Assembly (NCBI GenBank): GCA_022508965.1
Contig: JAFLUD010000008.1
Location: forward strand, 1-41,439
Direction of reading: 5' to 3'
DNA: 41,439 bases
Source of the DNA: Oscillospiraceae bacterium
Lineage (GTDB): Bacteria; Bacillota; Clostridia; Oscillospirales; Ruminococcaceae
The position numbers and the translations under genes were made by a program. How positions within the stretch are numbered: the stretch's first letter is position 1; each line of letters begins with the position of its first letter. Of this stretch, positions 14,703 to 23,262 are shown in pieces. Below the pieces are notes generated by a model. It saw nothing but the letters and a program-made list of their open reading frames with translations, did not search any database and had not been told where the DNA came from.

Positions 14703-15542
14703 ATGGAAGTGTTGATAGATGTTCACAGTCATTCCAAGCTCTCGTTTGACGGAAGCGGCGACCCCATGGATATGGCAAAGCGCGCTCTGGGGCTTGGGGT
14801 TTCGCATTTCGCGATAACCGATCATATCGAGATCGACGAGTTTTACGACTACGAGCGCGATTATCCCGCCGTTATCGCGGGAGTCCGCCCCGCATACGAA
14901 AAGGTGCTGGCGGGTTACGGCGACAAGATGAAGATATATTTCGCCACCGAGCTTGGGCAGCCGCTGTACGATCTGCCCAGAGCCGAGAAGATAATCGCCG
15001 AGAACGATTTCGATTTCATAATCGGCTCTGTTCACAGAACCGAGAATTATGAGCACATGAGCAAGATCCCCGATACCGAGTTCGACCGCAAGCGCGTTAT
15101 CAAGGAGTATTTCGAGGAAATGCTGGCGCTTTGCGAGTGGGGAAAGTTCTGCACGCTCGGGCATATTACATTCCTTATGAGATTTGTGAACATCGACACC
15201 CCCACGGGGCTGGTTACCGAAAAAACCGAGCGTTCGCAGGCGACCTTCGACGTACATAAGCCGATAATTGACAAAATTCTGGAAACGATCATTAAAAACG
15301 ATATCGCCCTCGAGGTGAATTCCTCGGGCTATCGAAGGGGTCTGGGCTGCCCGATGCCGTCGGCGGCGTTCATAAAGCGCTATAAAGAGCTTGGCGGAAA
15401 AATGATCACCGTAGGCTCGGACGCGCACATTCTCGACGACATCGCCATTGATATTCCCCAGTGCATAGCGCTTATCAGAGAGATCGGCTTTGACGAGATA
15501 TGCGTTTTTGAAAAGAAGAATCCCGTTTTCATAAAGATTTAA
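14703..15542 (+). CDS. PHP-domain phosphatase, histidinol-phosphatase (HisK/HisJ) like
   Basis: A 279-residue metal-dependent phosphoesterase of the PHP superfamily. Metal ligands are visible in DVHSHSKLSFDGSG, FAITDHIEID, ATELGQ, IIGSVHRTE, TLGHITF and VGSDAHILDDIA, the full set expected for a trinuclear site. The closest characterised group is monofunctional histidinol-phosphate phosphatase, which makes histidinol. No other his genes are nearby, so another phosphoester substrate is possible. It heads a tightly spaced operon: the Lrp regulator starts 25 bp later. The ribosome site is GAGAAGGATG. Confidence 0.85.
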   Translation: MEVLIDVHSHSKLSFDGSGDPMDMAKRALGLGVSHFAITDHIEIDEFYDYERDYPAVIAGVRPAYEKVLAGYGDKMKIYFATELGQPLYDLPRAEKIIAENDFDFIIGSVHRTENYEHMSKIPDTEFDRKRVIKEYFEEMLALCEWGKFCTLGHITFLMRFVNIDTPTGLVTEKTERSQATFDVHKPIIDKILETIIKNDIALEVNSSGYRRGLGCPMPSAAFIKRYKELGGKMITVGSDAHILDDIAIDIPQCIALIREIGFDEICVFEKKNPVFIKI

Positions 15543-15567
15543 ATTTGGATATTTTGGAGGAACTGTT

Positions 15568-16053
15568 ATGAGCACAAACAAACTGCTGGATCTGTTGAGG
15601 CAGAACGCGCGGCTTTCCAACGCGGAGCTTGCCGTAATGCTGGGCGACAGCGAGGAGAACGTCGCCGCCGAGATCGCGCGTCTTGAGCGCGAGGGCATTA
15701 TTATGGGCTATTCGGCGATAATCGACGAGGAAAAGGCGGACGAAAACGGCGTTACCGCGATAATCGAGATCAAGATCACTCCCATAAAGGACAGAGGCTT
15801 CGACGATCTGGCGCATACCATAATGGGCTACGAGGAGGTAGACAGCGTGTTCTTGCTGTCGGGAGCCTACGATCTGTCGGTGACTATCTCGGGAACAAGT
15901 CTCAGAAACGTCGCGCTGTTCGTGTCCGAGCGTCTGGCTGTGCTGGACGGTGTGCTGTCTACTACAACGCATTTTATTCTTCGCAGATACAAGGAGAAAA
16001 ACCATGTTTTCAACGAGGACAGCTTCGATGAAAGGAGTATGGTTTCTCCGTGA
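15568..16053 (+). CDS. Lrp/AsnC family transcriptional regulator, AlaR-like
   Basis: A 161-residue regulator. The N-terminal helix-turn-helix spans about residues 1-55 (LLDLLRQNARLSNAELAVML, then EIARLEREGIIMGYSAII), and the C-terminal RAM/ACT-like domain begins at ITAIIEIKITP-type sequence, binding an amino acid and mediating oligomerisation. It overlaps the start of the aminotransferase gene. The Lrp-aminotransferase pair matches the layout of Bacillus yugG-yugH (alaR-alaT), so it probably controls its neighbour in response to alanine or a related amino acid. The effector is inferred from synteny only. Confidence 0.9.
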   Translation: MSTNKLLDLLRQNARLSNAELAVMLGDSEENVAAEIARLEREGIIMGYSAIIDEEKADENGVTAIIEIKITPIKDRGFDDLAHTIMGYEEVDSVFLLSGAYDLSVTISGTSLRNVALFVSERLAVLDGVLSTTTHFILRRYKEKNHVFNEDSFDERSMVSP

Positions 16054-17228
16054 TGGACTATAACAAGCTAATTCCGCAGAAAATTCAGGATATCCAGCCG
16101 TCGGGAATACGAAAGTTCTTCGATATCGCTCAAGCCGTGGACGGAGTTATCTCGCTGTCTATCGGCGAGCCGGATTTCAAGACCCCGTGGGCGGCAAGAA
16201 AAGAAGCTATAAATATTCTCGAAAAGGGAAAGACCGCATACACTGCAAACAGCGGACTTTTCGAGCTTAGAAAAACCGTTTGCAGATACCTTAAGAATTT
16301 TATCCGCACGGAATACGATCCCGAAAAAGAGGTGATCATCACCGTGGGCGGCTCGGAGGCTATTGATCTTGCCGTGCGCGCGATGATCGAGCCGGGCGAC
16401 GAGGTGCTGGTTCCCGAGCCGAGCTTTGTGTGCTATTCTCCGATAGTTTCCATGATGGGGGGAACGGCAGTCCCCATTGTAACAAAGATGGAGGACAAAT
16501 TCCGCCTGACGGCACAGGCTCTCAAGGAAAAGATAACTCCGAAAACGAAAATACTTATCCTTCCCTATCCCAACAACCCGACGGGCGCCGTAATGCGACG
16601 CGGCGATCTGGAGGCGATAGCGGAGGTACTCAGAGACACCAACATCGTGGTGGTATCCGACGAGATCTACGCCGAGATGACCTACAACGGCGAAAAGCAC
16701 GTTTCCATCGCCGAGATCGACGGCATGAGGGAACGCACGGTGATAATCAGCGGATTCTCCAAGGCATACGCCATGACGGGCTGGAGACTGGGCTATGTGG
16801 TAGGTCCGCAGCCGATTATAAAGCAGATGCTGAAGCTCCACCAATACTGCATCATGTCAAGTCCGACGGTAAGTCAGTATTCCGCTATCGTCGCAATGGA
16901 AAAGTGCGGCGCGGACGTCGCGAATATGGTCGAGGAATACGATATGCGCCGCAGACTGCTTGTAAAGGGCTTTAACGACATGGGACTCGACTGCTTCGAG
17001 CCGGAGGGCGCGTTTTATGTGTTCCCGTGCATCAAGTCCACCGGGCTTTCAAGCGCGGAGTTCTGCGAGAAGCTGGTATATTCCAAAAAGGTTGCGGTGG
17101 TGCCGGGTTCGGCGTTCGGAGAAAGCGGCGAGGGCTTTGTCAGAGTGTCCTACGCATATTCGGTACAGCATCTTACCACGGCGCTGAGCCGTATACGCGA
17201 ATTCCTTGAGGAGCTGAACAGAAAGTGA
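16053..17228 (+). CDS. PLP-dependent class I/II aminotransferase, AlaT/PatA-like
   Basis: A fold-type I aminotransferase of 391 residues. SIGEPDFKTP is the N-terminal substrate region. PYPNNPTGAVM and VVSDEIYAEM hold the PLP-ring-contacting Asn and Asp. SGFSKAYAMTGWRLGY contains the Schiff-base Lys and phosphate-binding Arg. FVRVSYA has the carboxylate-binding Arg. It probably transfers amino groups between alanine or another amino acid and 2-oxoglutarate, by analogy with the alaR-alaT pair. The start is ATG 16053, or GTG 16050 one codon earlier; both overlap the regulator stop. The ispE GTG start overlaps its end by 4 bp. Confidence 0.9.
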   Translation: MDYNKLIPQKIQDIQPSGIRKFFDIAQAVDGVISLSIGEPDFKTPWAARKEAINILEKGKTAYTANSGLFELRKTVCRYLKNFIRTEYDPEKEVIITVGGSEAIDLAVRAMIEPGDEVLVPEPSFVCYSPIVSMMGGTAVPIVTKMEDKFRLTAQALKEKITPKTKILILPYPNNPTGAVMRRGDLEAIAEVLRDTNIVVVSDEIYAEMTYNGEKHVSIAEIDGMRERTVIISGFSKAYAMTGWRLGYVVGPQPIIKQMLKLHQYCIMSSPTVSQYSAIVAMEKCGADVANMVEEYDMRRRLLVKGFNDMGLDCFEPEGAFYVFPCIKSTGLSSAEFCEKLVYSKKVAVVPGSAFGESGEGFVRVSYAYSVQHLTTALSRIREFLEELNRK

Positions 17229-18082
17229 AAGAGATATCCCTTATCGCAAACGCGAAGCTGAATCTTTATCTGGATATCACCGGAAAACGCTCGAACGGCT
17301 ATCATTCGCTGGAAACCGTCATGCAGAGCATTGATCTGAGCGACGTTATTACCGTAAGCACCGATAGCTCTTCCGACGGTATCAACATTACCTGCAGCAG
17401 CCCGCTTATTCCCGTAAACCGCAAAAACATCTGCTATAAAGCGGCGGAGGCGTTTTTTGCGGCTATTGAAAGAGAACCGCGCGCGGATATCCACATCGAA
17501 AAGCGGATCCCTCACGCGGCGGGTCTGGGCGGAGGAAGCGCGGACGCCGCGGCGGTTCTGATCGGGCTGAACACGCTTTTTGAGAATACGCTCGGCATGG
17601 AGCGGCTGCTTTCCATCGCCGAGAAAACAGGCGCGGACGTTCCGTTTTGCATGACGGGCGGAGTTAAGCTCTGCAAGGGGATCGGCGAGGATATCCACGA
17701 TATCGAGCCGCTGCCCGAGAGGGTGTATCTGGTGGTAATGCCGGATTTTTACTGCGACACGCGCGGCGCGTATATGATCTACGACGAAAACCCGCTGCCG
17801 AGGCGGAACGGTCTTGTTAAGTTCCTCAAAGCGGGGGAGGAGTTCCCGCAAAGGGTCTACAACGTTTTTAAGGAAATATACGAAAACGACCGCATCGACG
17901 GCATTGTCGAAAAGCTGTCGGAGCTTGGAGCCGAGGGCGCGAATCTTTCGGGGAGCGGCTCGGCGGTTTTCGGGATATTTAAAGACGAGGCTGCCGCTGC
18001 TGCTGCGGCGAGGGAATTCCCCAAATACTTCACGGCTGTATGCAAGCCGGTAGACGTGGGAATAATAACGATCGAGAATTAA
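17225..18082 (+). CDS. ispE: 4-diphosphocytidyl-2-C-methyl-D-erythritol kinase
   Basis: A GHMP-fold kinase that phosphorylates CDP-methylerythritol with ATP in the MEP isoprenoid pathway, in the cytoplasm. The 285 residues are normal. NAKLNLYLDITGKRSNGYH is the substrate-binding N-terminus with the catalytic Lys, AAGLGGGSADAAAVL is the glycine-rich ATP loop, and NLSGSGSAVFGIF is the C-terminal GHMP motif. It starts with GTG overlapping the aminotransferase stop by 4 bp. No other MEP genes are in the window. The last codons are Ala-rich. Confidence 0.95.
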   Translation: MKEISLIANAKLNLYLDITGKRSNGYHSLETVMQSIDLSDVITVSTDSSSDGINITCSSPLIPVNRKNICYKAAEAFFAAIEREPRADIHIEKRIPHAAGLGGGSADAAAVLIGLNTLFENTLGMERLLSIAEKTGADVPFCMTGGVKLCKGIGEDIHDIEPLPERVYLVVMPDFYCDTRGAYMIYDENPLPRRNGLVKFLKAGEEFPQRVYNVFKEIYENDRIDGIVEKLSELGAEGANLSGSGSAVFGIFKDEAAAAAAAREFPKYFTAVCKPVDVGIITIEN

Positions 18083-18130
18083 TTACGGCGATTGCCGAAA
18101 AATACGGACAATTCGGAAAGGTGGGTTTTT

Positions 18131-18487
18131 ATGGTGACCTTACAAAATCATGTCGGAAAGATATCTATTTCGCCCGACTATTTCACCGAGCTTATCGGAA
18201 ACACGGTGACGAAGTGCTTCGGAGTTATCTCGATGAACGTATCGGGACTTCGCGACACGCTGGCGGCGGCGCTGCCGAATCAAAAGAAAAGCAGCTTCGC
18301 GAGAGGCGTTCTGGTGCGGTTTGTGAAGAACAAGCTGATCATCGACCTTCACATCTCGCTGATGTACGGAGTGAATATGAACGCGGTGGTGCGTTCCATA
18401 ATCAACAAGGTGGGATACACGGTCGAGCAGAGCACGGGAATCTCAGTAGAGAGTGTCAACGTCTACGTCGACTCCATAAGAGTTTAA
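18131..18487 (+). CDS. Asp23/Gls24 family protein (YloU-like)
   Basis: A 118-residue Asp23/Gls24-domain protein, associated with alkaline or envelope stress in Gram-positives. The start at 18131 (MVTLQNHVGKISISPDYFTELI) is chosen because GAAAGGTGGG lies just upstream and the family begins here; the track start adds 13 unrelated residues. Other family blocks are GVISMNVSG, HISLMYGVNMNAVVRSI and GISVESVNVYVDSIRV at the C-terminus. It precedes fakA as yloU precedes yloV(fakA) in Bacillus. Its stop codon lies inside the left arm of the repeat at 18486. Confidence 0.92.
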   Translation: MVTLQNHVGKISISPDYFTELIGNTVTKCFGVISMNVSGLRDTLAAALPNQKKSSFARGVLVRFVKNKLIIDLHISLMYGVNMNAVVRSIINKVGYTVEQSTGISVESVNVYVDSIRV

Positions 18488-18586
18488 AACGCTCATAGCA
18501 CGCCGTCCGCGGCGTCAAGCCACCTCGGCAACCTTTTGGTTAGCATTCGGCGTCTTTCCTTGTGTACGGCGCACTCTGAGCATTTT
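18486..18586. repeat. 101-bp palindromic repeat, second copy of the uvrC-leader core
   Basis: Imperfect 21-bp terminal arms, AAAACGCTCATAGCACGCCGT (18486-18506) and the complement of 18566-18586, match at 17 of 21 positions. By eye the unit aligns without gaps to 9105-9205, at roughly two thirds identity. It begins within the stop codon of the Asp23-family gene and ends 84 bp before fakA. Unlike the uvrC copy it lacks the outer GGGCATCTCTAAAAACC arms. No coding capacity is evident. Confidence 0.82.
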
Positions 18587-18634
18587 AATAAAGCGGCTCG
18601 GTGAGTTGCTCGCGAATTCTTTATTTTAGGAAAT

Positions 18635-18652
18635 AAATGTGGCGACACATTT
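18635..18652 (+). promoter_or_regulatory. GNRA-loop hairpin next to the fakA ribosome site
   Basis: AAATGTG-GCGA-CACATTT forms a perfect 7-bp stem with a GCGA tetraloop. It is directly followed by GAGAAAGGG and the fakA ATG at 18671. It may stabilise the mRNA 5' end or influence initiation. Confidence 0.5.
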
Positions 18653-18670
18653 GAGAAAGGGTTAATAAAA

Positions 18671-20302
18671 ATGAATATGACGGGAAAGCTCCTGCGCGAC
18701 GCTATAATCTCGGGAGCGAACAACATCTACAATCAAAGACAGGCGGTCGACGAGCTGAACGTGTTCCCCGTGCCGGACGGGGACACGGGAACAAATATGT
18801 CCATGACCATCAAAAACGCCGCCGAGGAGCTTGGCAATACCCCCGACGGAGCCTTTGCGGGAGAGGTCGCGAAAAAGGCGGCTTCGGCTATGCTTCGCGG
18901 CGCGCGCGGAAATTCGGGCGTTATTCTGTCGCTGATCTTCAGGGGACTTTCAAAGGGTCTCGCGGGCAAGGAGACCGCTTCCGCGGCGGATCTGTCGGCG
19001 GCGCTGAAGCTCGGCGTTGACGCGGCTTACAAGTCGGTTATGAAGCCTACGGAGGGAACCGTTCTCACCGTGTCGCGCGAGGCGTATGAAAACACCGCGT
19101 CTCTCGCTTCGACGGGGCTTTCCGCCGCGGAATTCCTCGAAAAATACATCGAGCAGGCGAAGGTCTCGCTCGAGAAAACTCCCGAGCTGCTTCCCGCGCT
19201 TAAAAAAGCGGGCGTTGTGGACGCGGGCGGTATGGGATTTATCGTTATTCTCGAGGGAATGCTGGCGGTTCTTTCGGGCGGCGGAATCATCGCCTCCGAG
19301 GACGACACCAAGCCCTCCGCTCCCGCTGCGGTGGCGGCGGCTGCCGAGGAGATAAAGTTCGCTTACTGCACCGAGTTTATCGTTCAGAAGAGCGGTTCGA
19401 GAGATTCCGCCGCGCTGAGAGCGTTCCTTGAGACTATCGGCGACTGCGTTGTGGTAGTCGACGACGAGGAGATAATCAAGGTGCACGTTCACTCAAACCA
19501 CCCCGGAAAGGCTATCGAGGAGGGTCTGAAGTTCGGCGAGCTTACCAAGGTGAAGATCGAGAATATGCGAGAGCAGCACAACAACGTCATCAAAGCGGAT
19601 AAGGCGGCGCAGAAGAACAAGAAGCTACCCGTTGCTCCCACAAAGGATACGGGCTTTGTTGCCGTTGCGGCGGGCGCGGGCATCGAAGCGCTGTTCAAGG
19701 ATCTGGGCGTGGATCATGTGGTTCGCGGAGGTCAGACGATGAATCCCTCGACGGAGGATATTCTCGAAGCGATCGAGCAGACCCCCGCGCATAACGTTTT
19801 CGTTCTCCCCAACAACAAGAACATCATCATGGCGGCGGAGCAGGCGGTGAAGCTCGCGGACAGAAACGTATGCGTTCTTCAGACGCGTACAATTCCCCAA
19901 GGTATCTCCGCGATGATGAACTATAACCCCGATGAGAGCTTTAACGCCAACCGCGGCGCTATGACCGAGGCTCTCGACAACGTCGGCAGCGGACAGATAA
20001 CCTTCGCGGTTCGCGACAGCGAATACGACGGTCACAAGATAAAGCAGGGCGAGCTTCTCGCTATGGACAACGGCAAGATAGTCTTCACCGAGAAAAATCT
20101 CACGAAGGCTCTCGTAAAGCTCACCAAGCGGCTTATCTCTTCGCAGTCCAGTTACATCACCGTGCTTTACGGCTCGGACGTTACCGACGAGGACGCAAAC
20201 GAAGCGTTTGAAGTCCTGCGCGACAAGATCAGCGACGATATTGATATTGTGTTGGTAAACGGCGGACAGCCGGTGTATTACTACATAATATCTGTCGAGT
20301 GA
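18671..20302 (+). CDS. fakA: Fatty acid kinase catalytic subunit FakA (DhaL/DAK2 domain, YloV-like)
   Basis: A 543-residue FakA homologue that phosphorylates fatty acids bound to a FakB/DegV partner, feeding acyl-phosphate into phospholipid synthesis. The N-terminal DhaL domain (about 1-200) carries the Mg-ATP signature NVFPVPDGDTGTNM and ARGNSGVILS. A middle domain contains KVHVHSNHPGKAIEEGL, and the C-terminal part (about 325-543) is DegV-like, ending in a NGGQPVYYYIISVE tail. Length and domain order match FakA/YloV. It lies between an Asp23-family gene and recG, the conserved Firmicute neighbourhood. A DegV protein at 6174 is a candidate partner. Confidence 0.93.
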   Translation: MNMTGKLLRDAIISGANNIYNQRQAVDELNVFPVPDGDTGTNMSMTIKNAAEELGNTPDGAFAGEVAKKAASAMLRGARGNSGVILSLIFRGLSKGLAGKETASAADLSAALKLGVDAAYKSVMKPTEGTVLTVSREAYENTASLASTGLSAAEFLEKYIEQAKVSLEKTPELLPALKKAGVVDAGGMGFIVILEGMLAVLSGGGIIASEDDTKPSAPAAVAAAAEEIKFAYCTEFIVQKSGSRDSAALRAFLETIGDCVVVVDDEEIIKVHVHSNHPGKAIEEGLKFGELTKVKIENMREQHNNVIKADKAAQKNKKLPVAPTKDTGFVAVAAGAGIEALFKDLGVDHVVRGGQTMNPSTEDILEAIEQTPAHNVFVLPNNKNIIMAAEQAVKLADRNVCVLQTRTIPQGISAMMNYNPDESFNANRGAMTEALDNVGSGQITFAVRDSEYDGHKIKQGELLAMDNGKIVFTEKNLTKALVKLTKRLISSQSSYITVLYGSDVTDEDANEAFEVLRDKISDDIDIVLVNGGQPVYYYIISVE

Positions 20303-20343
20303 CAGACCGGCGGTAAACCCTCATCTGCGTTGTCACCGGTCTG
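20303..20343 (+). promoter_or_regulatory. Stem-loop in the fakA-recG gap
   Basis: CAGACCGG (20303-20310) pairs with CCGGTCTG (20336-20343) across a 25-nt loop. No T run follows, so it is not an intrinsic terminator. It fills most of the 56-bp gap upstream of recG and might affect mRNA processing. Confidence 0.45.
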
Positions 20344-20358
20344 AATTGGGGATCATTT

Positions 20359-22383
20359 ATGGAAATAACCTACCTCAAGGGCGTGGGTCCCAAAAAGGCG
20401 GAGCTGTATAAAAAACTCGGCATCGAGACCGCCGAGCAGCTCACCGAGCTTTACCCGCGCGATTATGTGGATTTTACAAATACCAAGTTGATTCGCGAGG
20501 CGGAGATCGGAGAGGTCTGCGCCTTTCGCGCGATTGTGGCGGGGAAGAAGTATCCGTCGGGGTATTCCTCGAGAATTCAGGTCTACAAGGCTATCCTCAC
20601 CGACGGCGCGGGGGAGATCACCGCGGTGTTCTTCAACACGAAATTCACCTTCGACACTCTCAAATTGAATAAAGAATATATCTTCTACGGAAAGATAAGC
20701 GGGGACTATCTCAATTTGCAGATAAACTCGCCGCAGTTCGTCGAGACCGCAAGCGAGGGGCTGCTGCCGAAATATCATCTGACGGCGGGGCTTACAAACA
20801 ACGCCGTTATCGCGAATATGAAGACCGCGCTGTCGCAGGTGAAGCGCGCCGAGACGTTCCCCGAAGAAATACTGGAGAAGTGCGCGCTTATGGGCGCGGA
20901 CGAGGCTATGCGCAAGATCCACTTCCCGAAAAACCGCGGGGAGTATTCCGAGGCGCGCAGGCGCTTGGTTTTTGAGGAGCTTCTGACCCTGAAGCTGGGG
21001 CTTTCGGCATTGAAGAACCGCGGGCGGACGCTTTCGGGGGCGGTTATGGCGGACGTGGATATGAACCGCTTTTACGGCTCTCTGCCGTTTTTGCCGACTA
21101 ACGCCCAACTCCGCGCGGTGAACGACTGCATTGCCGATATGAAGCGGCTGTATCCCATGAACAGGCTGGTGCAGGGCGACGTCGGCTCGGGAAAGACGAT
21201 GGTTGCGGCTGCGGCGGCGTATTTTACGCGCTGCAACGGCTTTACGACGCTTGTAATGGCGCCCACCGAGGTGTTGGCAAGGCAGCATTACGAGACGTTC
21301 CGGGGATTTTTGGAGCCTTTGGGAGTAAGTGTCGGACTGCTCTCGGGGAGCATGACTCCCGCTGAGAAAAAGCGCGTTCGCGCGGCTGCCGAAAGCGGCA
21401 GCATAGACGTTCTTATCGGAACTCACGCGCTTATCCAGAAAACTGTGAATATTAAGCGGCTGGGGCTTATCGTCGTTGACGAACAGCACCGCTTCGGAGT
21501 AGCGCAGCGCTCCACGCTCGCGGAAAAGGGCGCAAATCCCCATATAATGGCGATGAGCGCGACGCCCATTCCACGAACGCTGGCGCTTATCGTTTACGGA
21601 GACTTAGACGTTTCGGTACTCAACGAAATGCCTAAAGGCCGTATTCCCGTCAAGACCTACGCGGTGGATTCGAGCTTTCGCACGCGCGTTTACAACTTCA
21701 TAAAAAAGCACATCGCCGACGGTCGGCAGGCGTTTATCGTGTGTCCGAGGGTCGAACAGAACGACGAGGATTCCTCGGATAAAAAAAGCGCCATAGAATA
21801 TTACAAAAAGCTGACCGAGGGGGAATTCAAGGGGATCCCGACCGGCTTGCTGTACGGCAAAATGAAGCAGGCGGACAAAGACGCGGTGATGAGCGAGTTT
21901 CGCGAGAATAAGCTCAAGCTGCTCATTTCCACAACGGTCATCGAGGTGGGGATAGACGTTCCGAACGCCGCGGTAATGCTTATCGAGAACGCCGAGCAGT
22001 TCGGGCTGTCGCAGCTGCATCAGCTTCGCGGACGCGTCGGGCGCGGAGCGGAGCAGAGCTTTTGTATCCTCATGTCCGACAGCAAGTCGGAGTACACAAA
22101 AGCCCGCGCAAAGGCGATGACCGATACCACCGACGGCTATAAGATCGCGGATATTGATCTGCAGCTTCGCGGTCCGGGAAATTTCTTCGGTCGGGAACAG
22201 TCGGGCGCGCTGCCTATGAAGGTCGCGGATTTTGCGGACGACGCGGGAATTCTCGGCGAGGTCGAGCGGCTTGCAGGGGAGATCCTCAAAACCGACCCCG
22301 CGCTCTCAAAAGAAGAGCACAAGGGGCTTAGAGAAAACGTCGCGAAGCTGTTCGGCGGCATAGGCGAGTATGGATTGAATTAA
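20359..22383 (+). CDS. recG: ATP-dependent DNA helicase RecG
   Basis: Regresses stalled replication forks and processes branched recombination intermediates. The 674 residues are typical. The N-terminal wedge domain with an OB fold spans about 1-220 (LKGVGPKKAELYKKLGI; GEVCAFRAIV). Helicase motifs follow: Walker A QGDVGSGKTMVA, MAPTEVLARQH, motif II VVDEQHRFG, motif III MSATPIPRTL, and the C-lobe STTVIEVGIDVPNA and QLRGRVGRG (motif VI), with the RecG-specific RGPGNFFGREQSG TRG region. It is preceded by fakA and followed 9 bp later by rsmE. Nothing appears truncated. Confidence 0.97.
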   Translation: MEITYLKGVGPKKAELYKKLGIETAEQLTELYPRDYVDFTNTKLIREAEIGEVCAFRAIVAGKKYPSGYSSRIQVYKAILTDGAGEITAVFFNTKFTFDTLKLNKEYIFYGKISGDYLNLQINSPQFVETASEGLLPKYHLTAGLTNNAVIANMKTALSQVKRAETFPEEILEKCALMGADEAMRKIHFPKNRGEYSEARRRLVFEELLTLKLGLSALKNRGRTLSGAVMADVDMNRFYGSLPFLPTNAQLRAVNDCIADMKRLYPMNRLVQGDVGSGKTMVAAAAAYFTRCNGFTTLVMAPTEVLARQHYETFRGFLEPLGVSVGLLSGSMTPAEKKRVRAAAESGSIDVLIGTHALIQKTVNIKRLGLIVVDEQHRFGVAQRSTLAEKGANPHIMAMSATPIPRTLALIVYGDLDVSVLNEMPKGRIPVKTYAVDSSFRTRVYNFIKKHIADGRQAFIVCPRVEQNDEDSSDKKSAIEYYKKLTEGEFKGIPTGLLYGKMKQADKDAVMSEFRENKLKLLISTTVIEVGIDVPNAAVMLIENAEQFGLSQLHQLRGRVGRGAEQSFCILMSDSKSEYTKARAKAMTDTTDGYKIADIDLQLRGPGNFFGREQSGALPMKVADFADDAGILGEVERLAGEILKTDPALSKEEHKGLRENVAKLFGGIGEYGLN

Positions 22384-22392
22384 GGTGATGGA

Positions 22393-23148
22393 ATGAGTAT
22401 AGAGCTTAAAATGGAGCGCTGGCGTTATCCGCGCTTTTTTACCGATAACATATCTGAGGAGCTTGCCGTGGTAAGCGGCGAGGATGCGGCGCATATCTCG
22501 CGCGTTCTCAGAATGAGGGCGGGAGACATCGCGGTTATCTGTGACGGCAAAAAAACCGACTATCTCGCAAGGCTTCGGGAATCCGCAAACGATTCCTGCG
22601 TGTTTGAGATCCTCGAAAAATCGGAGAATACAGCCGAGCCGTCCATTCACCTTCGGCTGTTTCAGGCGTTCCCAAAGGGCGATAAAATGGAATTCATAAT
22701 CCAAAAGGCGGTGGAATGCGGCGCGTCTGAAATAATCCCGTTTTTCTCAAAGCGGTGCGTTTCGCGACCCGATGAAAAGGCGCTCTCAAAAAAGCTGCCG
22801 AGGTTTCGGAAGATAGCTCTTGAAGCGGCAAAGCAATGCGGGCGCGGTGTTATTCCAACAGTAGGCGGGGCGGTGGATTTTTCCGGACTGAAAACGCTTA
22901 TTTCTCCCGAAAATACGGGAATACTGTTTTATGAATGCTGCAAGGTGCCGCTGTCGGAGGCGGTAGGCGAGTTCAAGAAAAACGTCGATATCATCATCGG
23001 AAGCGAGGGCGGCTTCGAGCCTTACGAGGCCGAGGAGCTTCAAAGCCTCGGGCTTGCGGCGGCGTCCCTCGGAACGCGTATTCTGCGCTGCGAGACCGCG
23101 CCGATCGCCGCGATTTCCGTTTTGATGAATATGACAGGAAATATGTAG
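22393..23148 (+). CDS. rsmE: 16S rRNA (uracil(1498)-N(3))-methyltransferase
   Basis: A SPOUT-class enzyme that methylates N3 of U1498 in 16S rRNA. The 251 residues match the family. The N-terminal PUA-like domain (about 1-75) includes HISRVLRMRAGD. The C-terminal trefoil-knot SAM site is visible as IIGSEGGFEPYEAEEL and LGTRILRCETAPIAAI. QKAVECGASEIIPFFSKRC is another signature. It starts 9 bp after recG with GGTGATGGA before the ATG. It is probably the last gene of the long operon, since a new promoter follows at 23186. Confidence 0.95.
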   Translation: MSIELKMERWRYPRFFTDNISEELAVVSGEDAAHISRVLRMRAGDIAVICDGKKTDYLARLRESANDSCVFEILEKSENTAEPSIHLRLFQAFPKGDKMEFIIQKAVECGASEIIPFFSKRCVSRPDEKALSKKLPRFRKIALEAAKQCGRGVIPTVGGAVDFSGLKTLISPENTGILFYECCKVPLSEAVGEFKKNVDIIIGSEGGFEPYEAEELQSLGLAAASLGTRILRCETAPIAAISVLMNMTGNM

Positions 23149-23152
23149 AAGG

Positions 23153-23178
23153 TTTGGTTAAAATCACCAAAATTTTGC
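23153..23178 (+). terminator. Weak terminator-like hairpin after rsmE
   Basis: TTTGGT pairs with ACCAAA across a 7-nt loop, followed by ATTTTG. The stem is short and AT-rich, so this is only a possible end for the 14.6-23.1 kb operon. Confidence 0.3.
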
Positions 23179-23185
23179 GCGGCAC

Positions 23186-23214
23186 TTGCAATTGTTTTGA
23201 AAAAGGAGTATAAT
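23186..23214 (+). promoter_or_regulatory. Promoter of the acidic membrane-anchored protein
   Basis: TTGCAA (23186-23191), 17-bp spacer, TATAAT (23209-23214), about 49 bp before the ATG at 23263. Confidence 0.78.
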
Positions 23215-23262
23215 AGATTTGTGAATTTATTTCAAATCTCTTATTTTTAAGGAGGAAAGGCT

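Noticed and set aside
20353-21543. 396-codon minus-strand ORF opposite recG
   Set aside because: Shadow of recG; no family-like motifs and Arg/His/Leu-rich composition typical of antisense frames.
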